Translations under genes and position numbers: made by a program
Assembly: GCA_022495995.1 (NCBI GenBank)
Contig: JAFEMH010000078.1
Coordinates: 496,001 to 560,000, forward strand
DNA from: Adenophora triphylla var. japonica
Taxonomy: Eukaryota; Streptophyta; Magnoliopsida; Asterales; Campanulaceae
DNA length: 64,000 nucleotides
Direction of reading: 5' to 3'
The notes under the pieces: model-generated
What the model saw: only the letters and a program-made list of their open reading frames with translations
The model's database searches: none
Told to the model about the DNA's origin: nothing
In this document: positions 36,801 to 47,136 of the stretch, piece by piece
Position numbering within the stretch: position 1 is the stretch's first letter
Layout: each line of letters starts with the position of its first letter

Positions 36801-39800
36801 GGAAGGAAAACAGACTAATACTATGAATGTAAATATGAAAGGAAAATGAAATAAAGCCACAAAGCCACTGTTCGATGTATTGAGCTGTTGGAGTGCTGGT
36901 ACATTTCCCATGTGCTGATTCTTCTATATCTCTTTGTCTTCGAAGTCTCCATGAGATGTTCCACAGCAAATTCATATACAGAAATAGGAGCAAACTTTGT
37001 TATTAGTACAATTTTTTTCTACATTTCTTCCTTGAGTACAGCGTAGAAGTACATGTGAGCTCCTCTGTATCTTATTTCTCCCAGTCCCTAAACTATTCTC
37101 CCTTTTCGACTTCTATAGAAAACTGATTTTTTTTATTTTTTTTCTTTACTTCCAGGCAATTTTAGTAGAATATACATGTACCTTTACCATCCATCTTATA
37201 GATTAATACTACCTTTGTCTCAAAAGAAGAGTCTCCTATTGACCTACACACAATTTTAGGTAAAGCATTTGTCTTTGTTATTAAAAGGTATGCCCCACTA
37301 AAGGGAAGTATTCAACATAGGTGAAAATGTAAATTCTTTAAGGCTTAAAAGGTTGACCCTAAGCGTTTAGCAAGGGGTAAAAATAAAGTTTCTATGCCAT
37401 AAATTTTGAGTTTTGTTCGGGACACCCCAAAAACGAACAAGGGACTCTTAATTTAGGCTGAGGAAGTAGTATTACAAGTATACAATAGAAGATGATATTT
37501 GTCAAAAGTGAATTTTAGTAACTTCCTTGAAAGTTCACATTCATTTTTTAGTAAAACCTTTTAGAAAATGGGCATTAGTTTAGAGATGGAGGGAATATAT
37601 CTTTATCCGAAAACAATGAAGCCAGATTCCTGTAGATAACAATAATCTTCACCATTTCAAGCAAGAAAACAGAACTTCACTCTTAACTTTTGTTTGTGGA
37701 CATGTAAATTAAGAAGAAAATATCGAAATGCTCCATAAAATGAAAAAGTACTACTCAAGTATATGATACGCTAGGCATTTTTTTTAAAAATGCCAGATCT
37801 CGAAAACATATCAGCCCAATACTGTCAACACTGATGGGAAATGTACCCTGAAAGTTTTGAACCCGATGAAGGGACCAGACCTTGGAAAATTCTTTTGGGA
37901 AACTTGTACAAGTGAGCTAGATAAGGCGGAAGGAAAGATCCTCACTTGCTGGAATGTTGAGGCGACACCTCAAATATCAGGTGACTACTGATGATCAAAA
38001 GAGCAAGCATTCTGCAAGTTATGTCACATGGCAATAAGTTCTAAGCGACAATATACCTACCATATTTACAATCAATGCATGTTTAACCCACAGTTTGAAT
38101 AAAACATGCTACATGGTAGCACTCTTATCCTATGATGCCAGAAGTTAAGAGTACAAGTGCATTGGACATTGGGTTTAATGCTTAGAAAACCAACCTCGAG
38201 AATTTGCTGCCATTCCTTTCCAGATAGCTGCAGCAGTAAATAAATCAAGTAAAGATTCATCAGCAAAAGTAGGACACTCATCAAGAACTTGTGGTATAGA
38301 GATCCAGATTCAAAACATGAAAAATGTAGTAGCCATAATAGCATTTGAAACATGGTTACACAGGAGATAGAAGGAAAATTGAATAAACTATCACCAACCT
38401 TGTGCAATACAATGTCAAAAGGGCCTTGATCAGAAAGAGGCTTGCTTTGGTCAATAGCAACAAATAATATCCCCTTATTCCTGTAGCGCACACAACCAAA
38501 AGATGAGGTTAGCAACATATCCACATAAGAAAACCAGGGGATCAGCAATGATAATAGATACATTTAAATTAAGAGAAACGCAATAACTAAAATACAGGAA
38601 GAAAGGAAAGAATGGCATCATTTTTTCTTTCAGAATACAATTTTGCAGGTTTTGGAAGTAAGGCTTTGTTGTTGTTGTGGTACTCAATTTTGCAGATGCA
38701 AAACTGCCTATAAATAAAAAAATATGAAATAGTGTTCAGGTTCCATGCGTACTATTCACATCACACGATTTTGTTCACAGGATTGTTTTTGTTGTTTTCC
38801 TCTAAAGACATCTCATAGACACTGCAGGTAAAAAGGAATGATTGATAACACATAACTAACAAGTCAATTCAAGTACCATCGAGCACCCGATCTTCCCATA
38901 TTCTATAACAAGTTCCAATTTGATTACCAGCAACAACCCCCACGGCACTCCAATGGTAGCATATGAGGCCAACTAATCTATGTTTTGGGCACAATTATAG
39001 AGCAACATCAGCTTTTCACGTATAAGGAAGAAAGCAATAGGCACAGCTAGCTAATGCATTGCGTACAACAATCACAGCATAAAGTTGTTTGGGCAAAAGC
39101 CAAAATGAGGACTCAAAGCAATATCTTAAAGATGGGACAAGGACAGGGAGTCAAGTAAGGACAATTATTCTATTTACGCTACCTAATTAATAAATTAGGA
39201 AAATACACATTTCACACCACAAAATAAAAAATCTTAGTACAACCATAACATACCAAAAACTTGTACCATTCCAGAATATTCAAATAGTTTACTGTCCATA
39301 CATCGTGCAAAGTAAAACTACAGCTAGAATATTCACACACGCACACAAAAGATTCTATTCAAAAATGGAAAATAAAAGAAAAATCAAACTGGATGGAGGA
39401 AGCAGCTATTAGATTTAAATAACAATCAAAGCAATGAATCACTCACAGATGCAAAAATGTACTAAATTACCACTCATGGCAACACCGGCAGCCATAAAGA
39501 AATTTAAAATTCAAAATCATATCATGTACAAAACATCATTGACGTATTTTTATGAATCAATGAGAGATTTTAGCTGATTTTATTGTTCCGAAGCAAATTA
39601 ATCAAATGATTCTTCGATCAAACCAGAATTCAATCGGCAGAGTTCCAGATATAGATGATTGAATTGTTAATTACCTAGCCAAACGTTCAAACTTGGGCTG
39701 AAGAAAGCTCTTAATCTTCTTAGAAGTAAGGGCATAACCAACAACCACAGCCTTCTGTGGGAAACCCATCCCACCAATCGAACAGCTACGAGATTTCATT

Positions 39801-39856
39801 TCGTTCTCTCTCTCCTCCTCGCTATTATACCCAACAATTTCCTGCTTCAATCTCAT
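27838..39856 (-). CDS. ITPK: Inositol-tetrakisphosphate 1-kinase (ITPK3-like), 10 exons, 337 aa
   Basis: Minus-strand exons: 39675-39856, 38399-38480, 38195-38227, 31065-31185, 30822-30914, 28951-29058, 28679-28855, 28427-28482, 28222-28306 and 27838-27914. They total 1014 nt, 338 codons with the stop. Conserved blocks: [80 protein letters not shown] and [19 protein letters not shown]. The family is ATP-grasp kinases that phosphorylate inositol tris- and tetrakisphosphates on the route to phytate and pyrophosphates. ITPK subclass follows the long N-terminus. Odd points: the loop KPLV-xDGS-AKSHELS lacks four residues here ([11 protein letters not shown], exon 6); intron 7 starts with GC (GCAG|GCAAGA); intron 3 (31186-38194) holds a whole gypsy element in the same orientation. 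Confidence 0.93.
29160..29235. mobile_element. Truncated Stowaway-like MITE end in ITPK intron 6
   Basis: TACTCCCTCCGTCCCATAAA is a typical left terminus, but no matching right end is found. It lies in intron 6, about 100 bp upstream of exon 6. Confidence 0.5.
31625..32012 (-). repeat. 3' LTR of the intronic gypsy element
   Basis: 388-bp LTR ending AACATCA on the plus strand; partner of 36577-36968 with about 5% difference by eye. Confidence 0.9.
32210..34733 (-). pseudogene. gypsy pol remnant: RT, RNase H and integrase
   Basis: Minus-strand pieces in order: the RT entry region [20 protein letters not shown] (34407-34733); RT palm [20 protein letters not shown] and the catalytic [11 protein letters not shown] (33960-34199); RNase H with [20 protein letters not shown] and [11 protein letters not shown]; the integrase HHCC zinc finger ending [13 protein letters not shown] (32870-33808); integrase core [20 protein letters not shown] (32596-32781); and tail [11 protein letters not shown] (32210-32467). 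An in-frame TAG at 34266-34268 and a TGA after KKDGS interrupt RT, and frame changes separate the other pieces. The copy is therefore dead as an autonomous element. Confidence 0.9.
35030..36535 (-). pseudogene. gypsy gag-protease remnant
   Basis: Minus-strand gag starts at 36535 ([18 protein letters not shown]). It continues in shifted frames through [20 protein letters not shown] and [13 protein letters not shown] to the zinc knuckle [11 protein letters not shown] (about 35390), which is completed only after a frameshift. Protease follows with [15 protein letters not shown], where DSG is the aspartic protease active site. At least three frame breaks are visible. Confidence 0.88.
36563..36574 (-). 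other. Primer-binding site of the intronic gypsy element
   Basis: Minus-strand TGGTATCAGAGC two bases inside the 5' LTR, matching initiator tRNA-Met. Confidence 0.88.
36577..36968 (-). repeat. 5' LTR of the intronic gypsy element
   Basis: 392-bp LTR, TG..CA bounded (CCACAGCA at its plus-strand end), directly followed by the AATTC duplication. Confidence 0.9.
37207..37471. mobile_element. Diverged Stowaway-like MITE in ITPK intron 3
   Basis: TACTACCTTTGTCTCAAAAG with AAGAGTC at left is mirrored by GACTCTTAATTTAGGCTGAG and GAAGTAGTA at right. Imperfect, with TA edges. Confidence 0.5.
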
Positions 39857-40120
39857 TTTCCCCCAAAAAAAATCAGAAAATCCCTAATTCCAAAATTAAG
39901 CGGGACAAAATTCGATTTTAGTTTTGATCAGAGGAACCTGTTAAATTTCCAGGTCTCCGGAATTTAATTTGAAATTCCGACGGGAGGTTCTATATAAAAT
40001 GAGCTGAGGGTGCTCGCCGAATGGAGACGCGAGTCGGTTAGAGAGAGAACAACACAAAAATAGCACAAAGAAGAGAGAGAGAGAGAGAAATCTGAGTGGA
40101 CATTTAGGGAGGGTTATGGC

Positions 40121-40128
40121 TATATAGA
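40121..40128 (-). promoter_or_regulatory. Candidate TATA box of the ITPK gene
   Basis: Minus-strand CTATATAG lies about 265 bp upstream of the start codon. It is followed by a CT-rich leader (40060-40090), a common plant core-promoter arrangement. Confidence 0.45.
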
Positions 40129-40140
40129 GAGACACACGTC

Positions 40141-41758
40141 TTTCATGTCCACAGAGTAAGTCGCTGGTTCACTGCACTATTTTATTTTAGAGATAGCCCC
40201 CCGGGTTTACTTGAATCGATGGATTCGATCCTTAAACAAAAAGAAGTTGACAAACTTGTTTAAAATGTTATAGGTCTATGAAAAAAATGTGTTTTTCCTT
40301 TTAATTAAAAAAAAACGTGTTTTTAAATATACAGTAATAAATTTGTAAATAATTGAAATTTATTTTTAAAATGTACAATTGCATTTTTTTGTAAATAATC
40401 TCTCAACACCCCTTAACACTCTTTAATGAATTGTACTTTGTAACACACGAGCTGGTCATTTTAAACACTATCATTTGTCATCTTTTAACACTTCATTTAT
40501 AAAAATTTCAAACACTCGTTTGAGGGTCTAAATGATGTCTTTTGGGATTTTAAACTCTATATCATGGGGCAAAGCTCTATAACTTTTGTAGGTCTCGAAA
40601 TTTCTTTTGATTTGATATGTTGTGAGTTACATAGTTCATCACGAGTCAAAAGTTACGCTAATTGATGCGCATGCGCTTAAAAGACTTCATTAACTCAACT
40701 ACATATCCAGAAAGCTTTGTTATTGATATATAGAAACTATTGAGATTGGTATCCAGAAGATTTGTTGACATCGTTCAAATTTGCTTGTTAATTCATAACC
40801 ATAATCTTTGATATTAATATACAGAAACCTTTAACATAGATATACATGAGGTTTGTTGGTCATGATCTTGTTCAAAAAAATGTGTTGATTATTTCATATC
40901 TAGAAGGCTTTTTTTATTGATGTCCAGAACCCTTTGATATTCATATCCAGAAGGTTTGTTGGTCATAACCTTGTTCAATTATGATTATTAATTCATATCT
41001 AGAAAGTTTTATTATTGATATCTAAAAACCTTTGTAATTGATATCCAGAAGGTTTGTTGCCCATTGTCTTGTTCAAATGTGCTTGTTGATTCATATTCAG
41101 AAGACTTTATTATTGATATTCAAAAACTTTTGAGGTTAATATTCAGAACCTTTTGAGGTTGATATCTATAACGTTTGTTGGTCATGACTTGTTCAAATAT
41201 GTTGTTAATTTATATCCAGGAGCCTTTAATATTAATATCCAGAACTCTTTGAGGTTGAAATCAATAAGGTTTGTTAGTTATGGACTTAGTCACGACCTTG
41301 ATTTACAGCACACATGAAGTTTCACTTATTTACAAAAATGTCACCGTGCACAAAGTTCTTATTATTTAAATAAATGCTACACCACATTTAAAAACAAGTT
41401 CCTAATCACTTTGAAAAACGTATTTTCCCTGAATTTTCACAAATATTAAATTGTTTCGAGATTAAAAAAATAAAAAATATTGGTTACAAAATCAGTGGTA
41501 TTTCTTGTTAATTTGGATAGGGTAATCGACGTTGTGAACTATCATACTTTGCTTAACCTCAAATTTTAACCATTCAGGTAATTTTAGCAGTATTAACTAT
41601 TGTATACGCATTCACTAAACTTGAAACTCCCCAACGACATCCAAAAGTGTTAATGAAAGCTAACGAAAGTTATTTTAAAAAAAGTTAACGAAAGTAAATA
41701 ACTATCAACCCCACTTCACCCTCCCTCAACCAACCCCTCCCTCTCTTCAAATACACCA
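40141..41758. other. Spacer upstream of ITPK with a degenerate repeat field
   Basis: No gene seen. The stretch 40690-41290 is a decayed tandem array (separate entry). The rest is AT-rich unique sequence. Confidence 0.5.
40690..41290. repeat. Degenerate tandem array of ATATCCAGAA-based units
   Basis: Units of about 120-130 bp contain GTTTGTTGGTCATGACCTTG, then TTGTTGATTCATATCCAGAA and two to three further TTGATATCCAGAA(C/G)CTTT subunits of about 30 bp. Roughly five diverged copies can be followed, so this is an old array with a nested periodicity. Confidence 0.75.
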
Positions 41759-41767
41759 CCCACAAGC

Positions 41768-41962
41768 TCTGTTCTAAAAGACCCCGCCTAAGGGCGTCTA
41801 GGCCCCGCCTAGGCGCTAAGCCCCTCTTCAACGCCTAATTCTAAGCCCCGTCTAGGTCCTAACTAATCCCGACTAATCCCAATTAGTTCCCGACTAGTCC
41901 CCGCCTAGGCGCTAGGCCCGGCTCCGCCGCCTAACATCCGCCTAGCGCTTTTTAGAACCTTG
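41768..41962. mobile_element. Foldback MITE with 9-bp target duplication
   Basis: Flanked by the 9-bp direct repeat CCCACAAGC (41759-41767 and 41963-41971). Ends GTTCTAAAAG and CTTTTTAGAAC are inverted. The interior is GC-rich and built of GCCTAGGCG-type segments. A 9-bp duplication is typical of Mutator-like elements; the class is inferred from that alone. Confidence 0.75.
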
Positions 41963-42252
41963 CCCACAAGCATATCCCCCCTCTTCAAATTCGTTACCAA
42001 CAGCTTGACTCCCTACCACCGTTCTCATCCTCCGTTAAAACGACCCAACCTCTCTCTCCTTATGTTCATTAACAGTTTATCTATCCACTTCATCAGCACC
42101 CCCACCGCATACGTCAACCAAGCCAAGCTCCGCATCCAGGTTGAGACTCACATTCCAATAAAATCATTCATTTTCATAAAATTCAAGCCCACATCGTATA
42201 TTTTAGGTAGCTATATTAACCAATGGTTATTATTACTTTGATTAGGTGAATG

Positions 42253-42740
42253 CAGGGGCGGATCCAGGCGGGGGCAGGCGGGGGCAATCGCCCCCACCGC
42301 CGGCGAAAATGCAGTGGATTTTTTTTTTTTTGCCCCCCCCCCATATTTTTTGTTATATATGTATATATATAATTAACTTCAAGATTAACATCAGTGGTGC
42401 GGTTCAGCGGTAGAAGGGGTGAAGTTAAAGCCTTTGGTATTTCCTTTCAATTAATTTTATTTGTCCTCCATCTTTGCTACCTACATTTTCAATTAATTTT
42501 ATTTGTCCTCCATCTTTGCTATTCTCTCTCTCTCTCCATTTCTTTCTCTTAACAGTTTTGTTTTTCTCTTTCTCCTAATTTCCTCACATTTTTTCAATCT
42601 TAATTAATTAGTTAGGCTTTTCCCATTTTTTTTGTTTTTGGTTTTTCTTCCTATTATCCCAAATTTTTTTTCGGGGGCGCTGCCCCCGAACCCCCGTGTA
42701 ATCTTGCCCCCCCCTCAGGCAATTCCTGACTCCGCCCCTG
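42253..42740. mobile_element. hAT-type non-autonomous element, 488 bp
   Basis: Terminal CAGGGGCGGATCCAGG is mirrored by CCTGACTCCGCCCCTG. CAGGGGCGG ends are typical of plant hAT elements. It is flanked by 8-bp GGTGAATG / GGTAAATG (42245-42252 and 42741-42748), a duplication with one mismatch. The interior holds a 35-bp direct duplication (TCAATTAATTTTATTTGTCC at about 42448 and 42489) and no transposase frame. Confidence 0.82.
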
Positions 42741-42748
42741 GGTAAATG

Positions 42749-43739
42749 AAGTTGGTTTTGATGGAGAGTAAGAATGGTGGCAGGGTGTGGGTTGTTGTTG
42801 GAGATTTCAAGAAAGAGGTATGGTGGTGTGTGGTCAATTTGTAAAGAGGGGTGGAGGGGTGAAGTGGGGATAACGGTTGTTTAATTTTGTTAACTTTTTA
42901 AAACTTTTGTTAGTTTTAGTTAACTTATTTTTTACCATTTTGGATGTCGTTCGGGATTTTGGGTACAGTGACAGTGTATCTTGAGTATAATTGTTAATAC
43001 TGCTAAAAATTATATGATTGATTAAAATTCAAACTTGAGCAAAATATGATGATTCAAAATATTGATTTGCCAGCTGTATACTCAGGTCTAGTCAATACCA
43101 ACTATTTTTAAATAAATAAACATTAATGAATGATTGTCAACATAATTATGTAATAATTTTTTGCAACACTAAATCATCAAAACAATAATGCATTACACTT
43201 ATTTAACTTGTGGTTTAAAAAAATTACTTTTTTTTTTACTTTACTTATATATTATATAATTACCGTGCTATACTAATAATTTTTTTTAATGATTTATAAC
43301 ATATTGTATTGTTATTAAAGTATAAAAAGTTTAATGATTATTTTTCACTCATGATTCTCTTTAAATAAAATTTCATCAATTGATTGAAGATAGTACTAAG
43401 TCCATAATTCAGTATCATTGGATAAACTTTCAGTGTCTAATATCTTAATAATTAACCATCCTTTCAAGAAAAATAAAATAAAATAAAAAATCTTAATAAC
43501 CATACATCTATTATTACATTTAAGCATTTACGTTATTGATTTGCTTATAGTAATCTACCAAAACATACATGACAACGGACTAAACGATTAATGAAAATTT
43601 ATGTAATTTATCAAAAATTACTTTTGAAAAATGAATATTACATAAAAAAAAAACTAAACAAGTTGAATATTACAAAAAATAAAAAAAAAACTATTTAAAT
43701 ATTACAAAAAACTACTCTTTTTTTTCATTTATTTATCAA
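42749..43739. other. AT-rich spacer, nothing assigned
   Basis: No open frame with recognisable content, no terminal repeats and no RNA gene seen. Confidence 0.5.
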
Positions 43740-44360
43740 ACAACTAATAAATGCATTTATCAGTTATAAACAACTGATAAATGAATGCATTTATCAGTTG
43801 TTTAACCAAAAAACAAGCACAAAATAATCTTTAAGAAACTGATAAATGAATTTATCAGTTATAAGCAACTGATAAATGCATTTAACCAAAAAATCAAGCA
43901 TAAAATACTCTTTAAATAACTGGTAAATGGATTTTCAATTATAAACAACTGATAAATTTCATTTATCAGTTGTTTAACCAAAAAATCAAGCACAAAATAC
44001 TCTTTAAAAAACTGATAAATGGATTTTCAGTTATAAACAACTGATAAATGCATTTATTGGTTGTTTAATAAAAAAATCAAGCACAAAATAATTTTTAAAA
44101 AACTGATAAATTAATTTATTAGTTATAAACAACTGATAAATACATTTATCAGTTGTTTGACCAAAAAATCAAGCACAAAATACTCTTTAAAAAACTGATA
44201 AATGAATTTATCAGTTATAAACAACTGATAAATGCATTTATCAGTTGTTTAACCAAAAAATCAAGCACAAAATACTCCTAAAAAATTGATAAATGAATTT
44301 ATCAGTTATAAACAACTGATAAATGCATTTTAATAAATGCATTTATCAGTTGTTTTAACT
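43740..44360. repeat. Tandem array of palindrome-bearing ~90-bp units
   Basis: AATCAAGCACAAAATA recurs near 43811, 43895, 43985, 44075, 44168 and 44260, giving six copies of 85-93 bp. Each carries inverted ACTGATAAAT / ATTTATCAGT pairs. In several copies these fuse into the perfect palindrome CTGATAAATGCATTTATCAG, with an adjacent AACTGATAAATGAATTTATC arm. No coding content. Confidence 0.88.
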
Positions 44361-44829
44361 GAAAAGGCAAAAAAAAAAAAAATAACAAAAACAGTTTTTG
44401 TAATATCCCATCTTACATTTTTTTTTTTTTGTAAATATCATCTTTTTGAGGTTGTTTTGGTAAAAATTCCATTAAAATATTATAATGAAAATATTGTAAG
44501 TATGACAAATGAGCTATGATTTGCACCGGAGCGAAACTATATATAGGAGAGGAACTATAATTTGCACGTAAAGCCTATAATTTATGTATGTGAATACAAC
44601 AACTAATACCAAAGTACCCGGTCTTTGACTTTGAATATTCTCTTGTTGATCCGTTTGTCATGGTAGGCTTTGGTTCTTTGTTTGCAGTTCATCATTCTTA
44701 TCTAAGCAGCTAATCTTCTCTCATCTACTAGGTCTAGGTCTAGCAGTCTGTTGACCTTGTTGACTTGTTCATCGTAGTTTGAATTCCTTGTTGGAGGGAT
44801 AGCCATCTCAGCTGGTGTCATAGCCTCAG

Positions 44830-45400
44830 ATCCGAAGTTCAGTGCGAATAGCGTTGCGTGAAGATCGGATTCGAGATTCTACGAAGGCGGCTAACCGTCA
44901 CGCAGAGATCTTGAGGGCAATCGGTCGATTAGGGGTGGGTTTGAACATTGGTCGCGGTGGTGAACGACCAAGAAATCGAGGCGCTCGTGGGGACGAGTTC
45001 TTTTCAAGCAGAGGAGAATGATGTAGCACGAATATTATATATTTTCATATCTTTTATTATTTTCTTAGTATTTTCGAAATTAAATTTAACAGGATGATTA
45101 TAGGAGGTTTTAGAGTAGTTAGACTTGATTTATTAGTTTTAGACCCCTGATAAGTTACCTTATAGGTTAGACATTATTTTAGAACTTTATTTCTTGTTTT
45201 CCAAAATTTATGGGTGCTATAAAATAGCCCTAAAATTGTAATACAAAAATTACACTTTTTAAATAAAAATTTAGATTGCTTTTGCATCTTTATTCTTTGT
45301 GGGTTTAATCCCTGAAACTGTTGGCTTTCAGAATAATCTTTTAGGAACTTATTGTTTTAAGAAATTGCAATTCCTTGCAGAAGAACTAATTTAGGCCGTT
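44830..45400 (+). mobile_element. Possible gypsy LTR-junction relic
   Basis: GAGGAGAATGATGTAGCACG at about 45010 looks like a polypurine tract joined to an LTR start. It is followed by LTR-like sequence with ATAAAATAGCCC and a TAATACAAAAATTACA region. Upstream 44830-45010 could encode a short arginine/glycine-rich tail. No second LTR is seen, so this is a low-confidence relic. Confidence 0.3.
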
Positions 45401-46335
45401 CTTGTTTTATCTATTCCAACCAATAAATCGACCACATTTGTAGGAATGCATTTTTCACATCCAACTAATGAATCGACCAAATAGTAGCTGGCTTGACAGT
45501 ATATACAACCAGTCCACCAATCTGGGGATACATTGTTATCTCCATATAGGAATAGGAAATCTACCTACCATGATAATTGAATATACATATCACAATATAT
45601 TTACAAAAGATAAGAGAAAAATAAATGTTTGATTTTACTTTGAGGCCTAACTTGTTCTAGAAACTTATCCATTATGCTTATTTTGATCTTGTTTATGAAT
45701 AGGTACGAATTGTTGAACCTTTAGTTTATTAAGTCTTGAATAAAAAATCTTTAAACAACAATTTTTTTTTTTTACACCAAACTTATCTAAAAATGGAATG
45801 AATCATCGTTCATCTCCTAAAAACAAAAGACCAACTATTACAGCAGCAGAGCAGTAGATAATAACACATACCCATCCCAAGCCACAAGTCAAAACACACA
45901 GTGGCCATTCATTCAGTACCACTACCAGTGTCCAAATCCAACCAAAAAGCTAAGGCCAGCAATGAACCACCAACAACAAATTCACTTTCGGTCCCATATA
46001 TATACACAAAATGTGGCATAAACACTTGTATTGTTTCACATATGCCCGCACTGGTTGACTTTGACCTCTTCATAAAACCAATATCATAACAATTAGCACG
46101 TTCAAGTTTTCCAATTTGAAAAAGGAATAACCATAAAAATTAAAAACCAAACAAGCCCGACTGGCGAAGTTTCAGATAGACCTCCTTGTTCGTCCATCTC
46201 AAGTAGGCCAGTGATCACATCAACAGCCAATTTCTCCTCAGGAGGCAGAGCATAATAACGATAATGCAAATAAAACTAGAATTAGATTAATAATACGACC
46301 ATATGTTATATTAAAGAAGGCCAAGTTCCAGAGAG
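45401..46335. other. Spacer with one exon-like minus-strand segment
   Basis: Mostly AT-rich and unassigned. Minus-strand 46143-46265 reads YYALPPEEKLAVDVITGLLE then MDEQGGLSETSPV without stops. I do not recognise the family. It could be an exon of an unknown gene disrupted by the adjacent copia insertion, or chance. Confidence 0.3.
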
Positions 46336-46340
46336 ATGCC

Positions 46341-47106
46341 TGTTGGATGTTTTATATATGTGGTATGAAAGTCCATAGATCCATGACCTTGGGGTGTCTT
46401 GGGCCTGAACTGATTCTCGGCAAAGGGGAAAACACGTAGGAGTTTCTGCCAAGGAGGGCGGCCGCGCTTAAGCCTAGGGCGGCCGCGCTTGGTTGCCTTG
46501 ATTACGCCAAAAGTTCCTGGAGCTTAGCGCGGTCGCGCCATCCCCAAGGGCGGCCGCGCTTGTGACGGATCTGTGTTTTTCTGGGCCGAGTTTGGAGCAG
46601 TGTTTTAGGTCTCTTTGAGTCTAAAACCTAATTTTACCATATGTATAAATAATAAACTTCCTTCAGCCGTTTTTGACACATGAATATTGGAGAGAAACAC
46701 AATTCTCTTGGTTTTATTCATTGATCGATTACTCCCGTTCATAGAGATTTGTTCGTTAGATTCAAGGCGACTGAGATAGGACCGTCGGTGATTACCTACC
46801 TGTGTGCTGCTTTGTGGTACGTAATCCGTGATCGTTTTATCCTCGGAGAAATTTGCCTGTACCTGAGTTGCACCAATTGGGGGCAATATTTTCTCTTAGG
46901 ACAGTCTTCCTAAGGCGACTCGATCAAATCACGATAAGTTTTCTAATCAATTGTTTACTTGTTTCTGTTCTGTTTTCCTGATCCTGTTCCATTGCTTTCG
47001 GTTTTGCTATTGGCTTAATTGGTACGTTCTTGACTTGATCAATAAATTCCCTACTGTTGATTAAATTGTTAATTTAATCTGTGGTGCAATAATTTGATTT
47101 CCAACA
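46341..47106 (+). repeat. 5' LTR of the copia element
   Basis: 766 bp. U3 carries three GGGCGGCCGCGCTT motifs plus a GCGCGGTCGCGCC variant between 46457 and 46562, then a TATA box. Confidence 0.94.
46644..46651 (+). promoter_or_regulatory. Candidate TATA box in the copia LTR
   Basis: GTATAAATAATA in the LTR, about 80 bp after the last GC-rich motif. It is the best promoter candidate, placing transcription start near 46675. Confidence 0.5.
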
Positions 47107-47123
47107 GTCTAAGAGAAAATAAG
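47107..47123 (+). other. Atypical primer-site position of the copia element
   Basis: The sequence directly inside the 5' LTR is GTCTAAGAGAAAATAAG, which does not begin TGG and so does not match a tRNA 3' end. CTAAGAGAAAATA (47109-47121) is exactly complementary to TATTTTCTCTTAG at 46887-46899 within the LTR. Confidence 0.6.
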
Positions 47124-47136
47124 TTTTTATTTGATC

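Larger units (their letters stand above)
31625..36968 (-). mobile_element. Ty3/gypsy LTR retrotransposon inside ITPK intron 3
   Basis: LTRs of 388 and 392 bp (31625-32012 and 36577-36968), starting TGATGCGGAAGCG on the plus strand, are flanked by the 5-bp duplication AATTC (31620-31624 and 36969-36973). The tRNA-iMet primer site is at 36563-36574 and a polypurine tract (AGTGGGAGGGAC) lies at the 3' LTR. Gag, protease, RT, RNase H and integrase follow in gypsy order on the minus strand, all broken by stops or frameshifts. The short LTRs, 5.3-kb length and integrase tail without a visible chromodomain suggest a Reina-like lineage, but that is inference. The LTRs differ at about 20 positions, making it older than the copia element. 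Confidence 0.93.
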
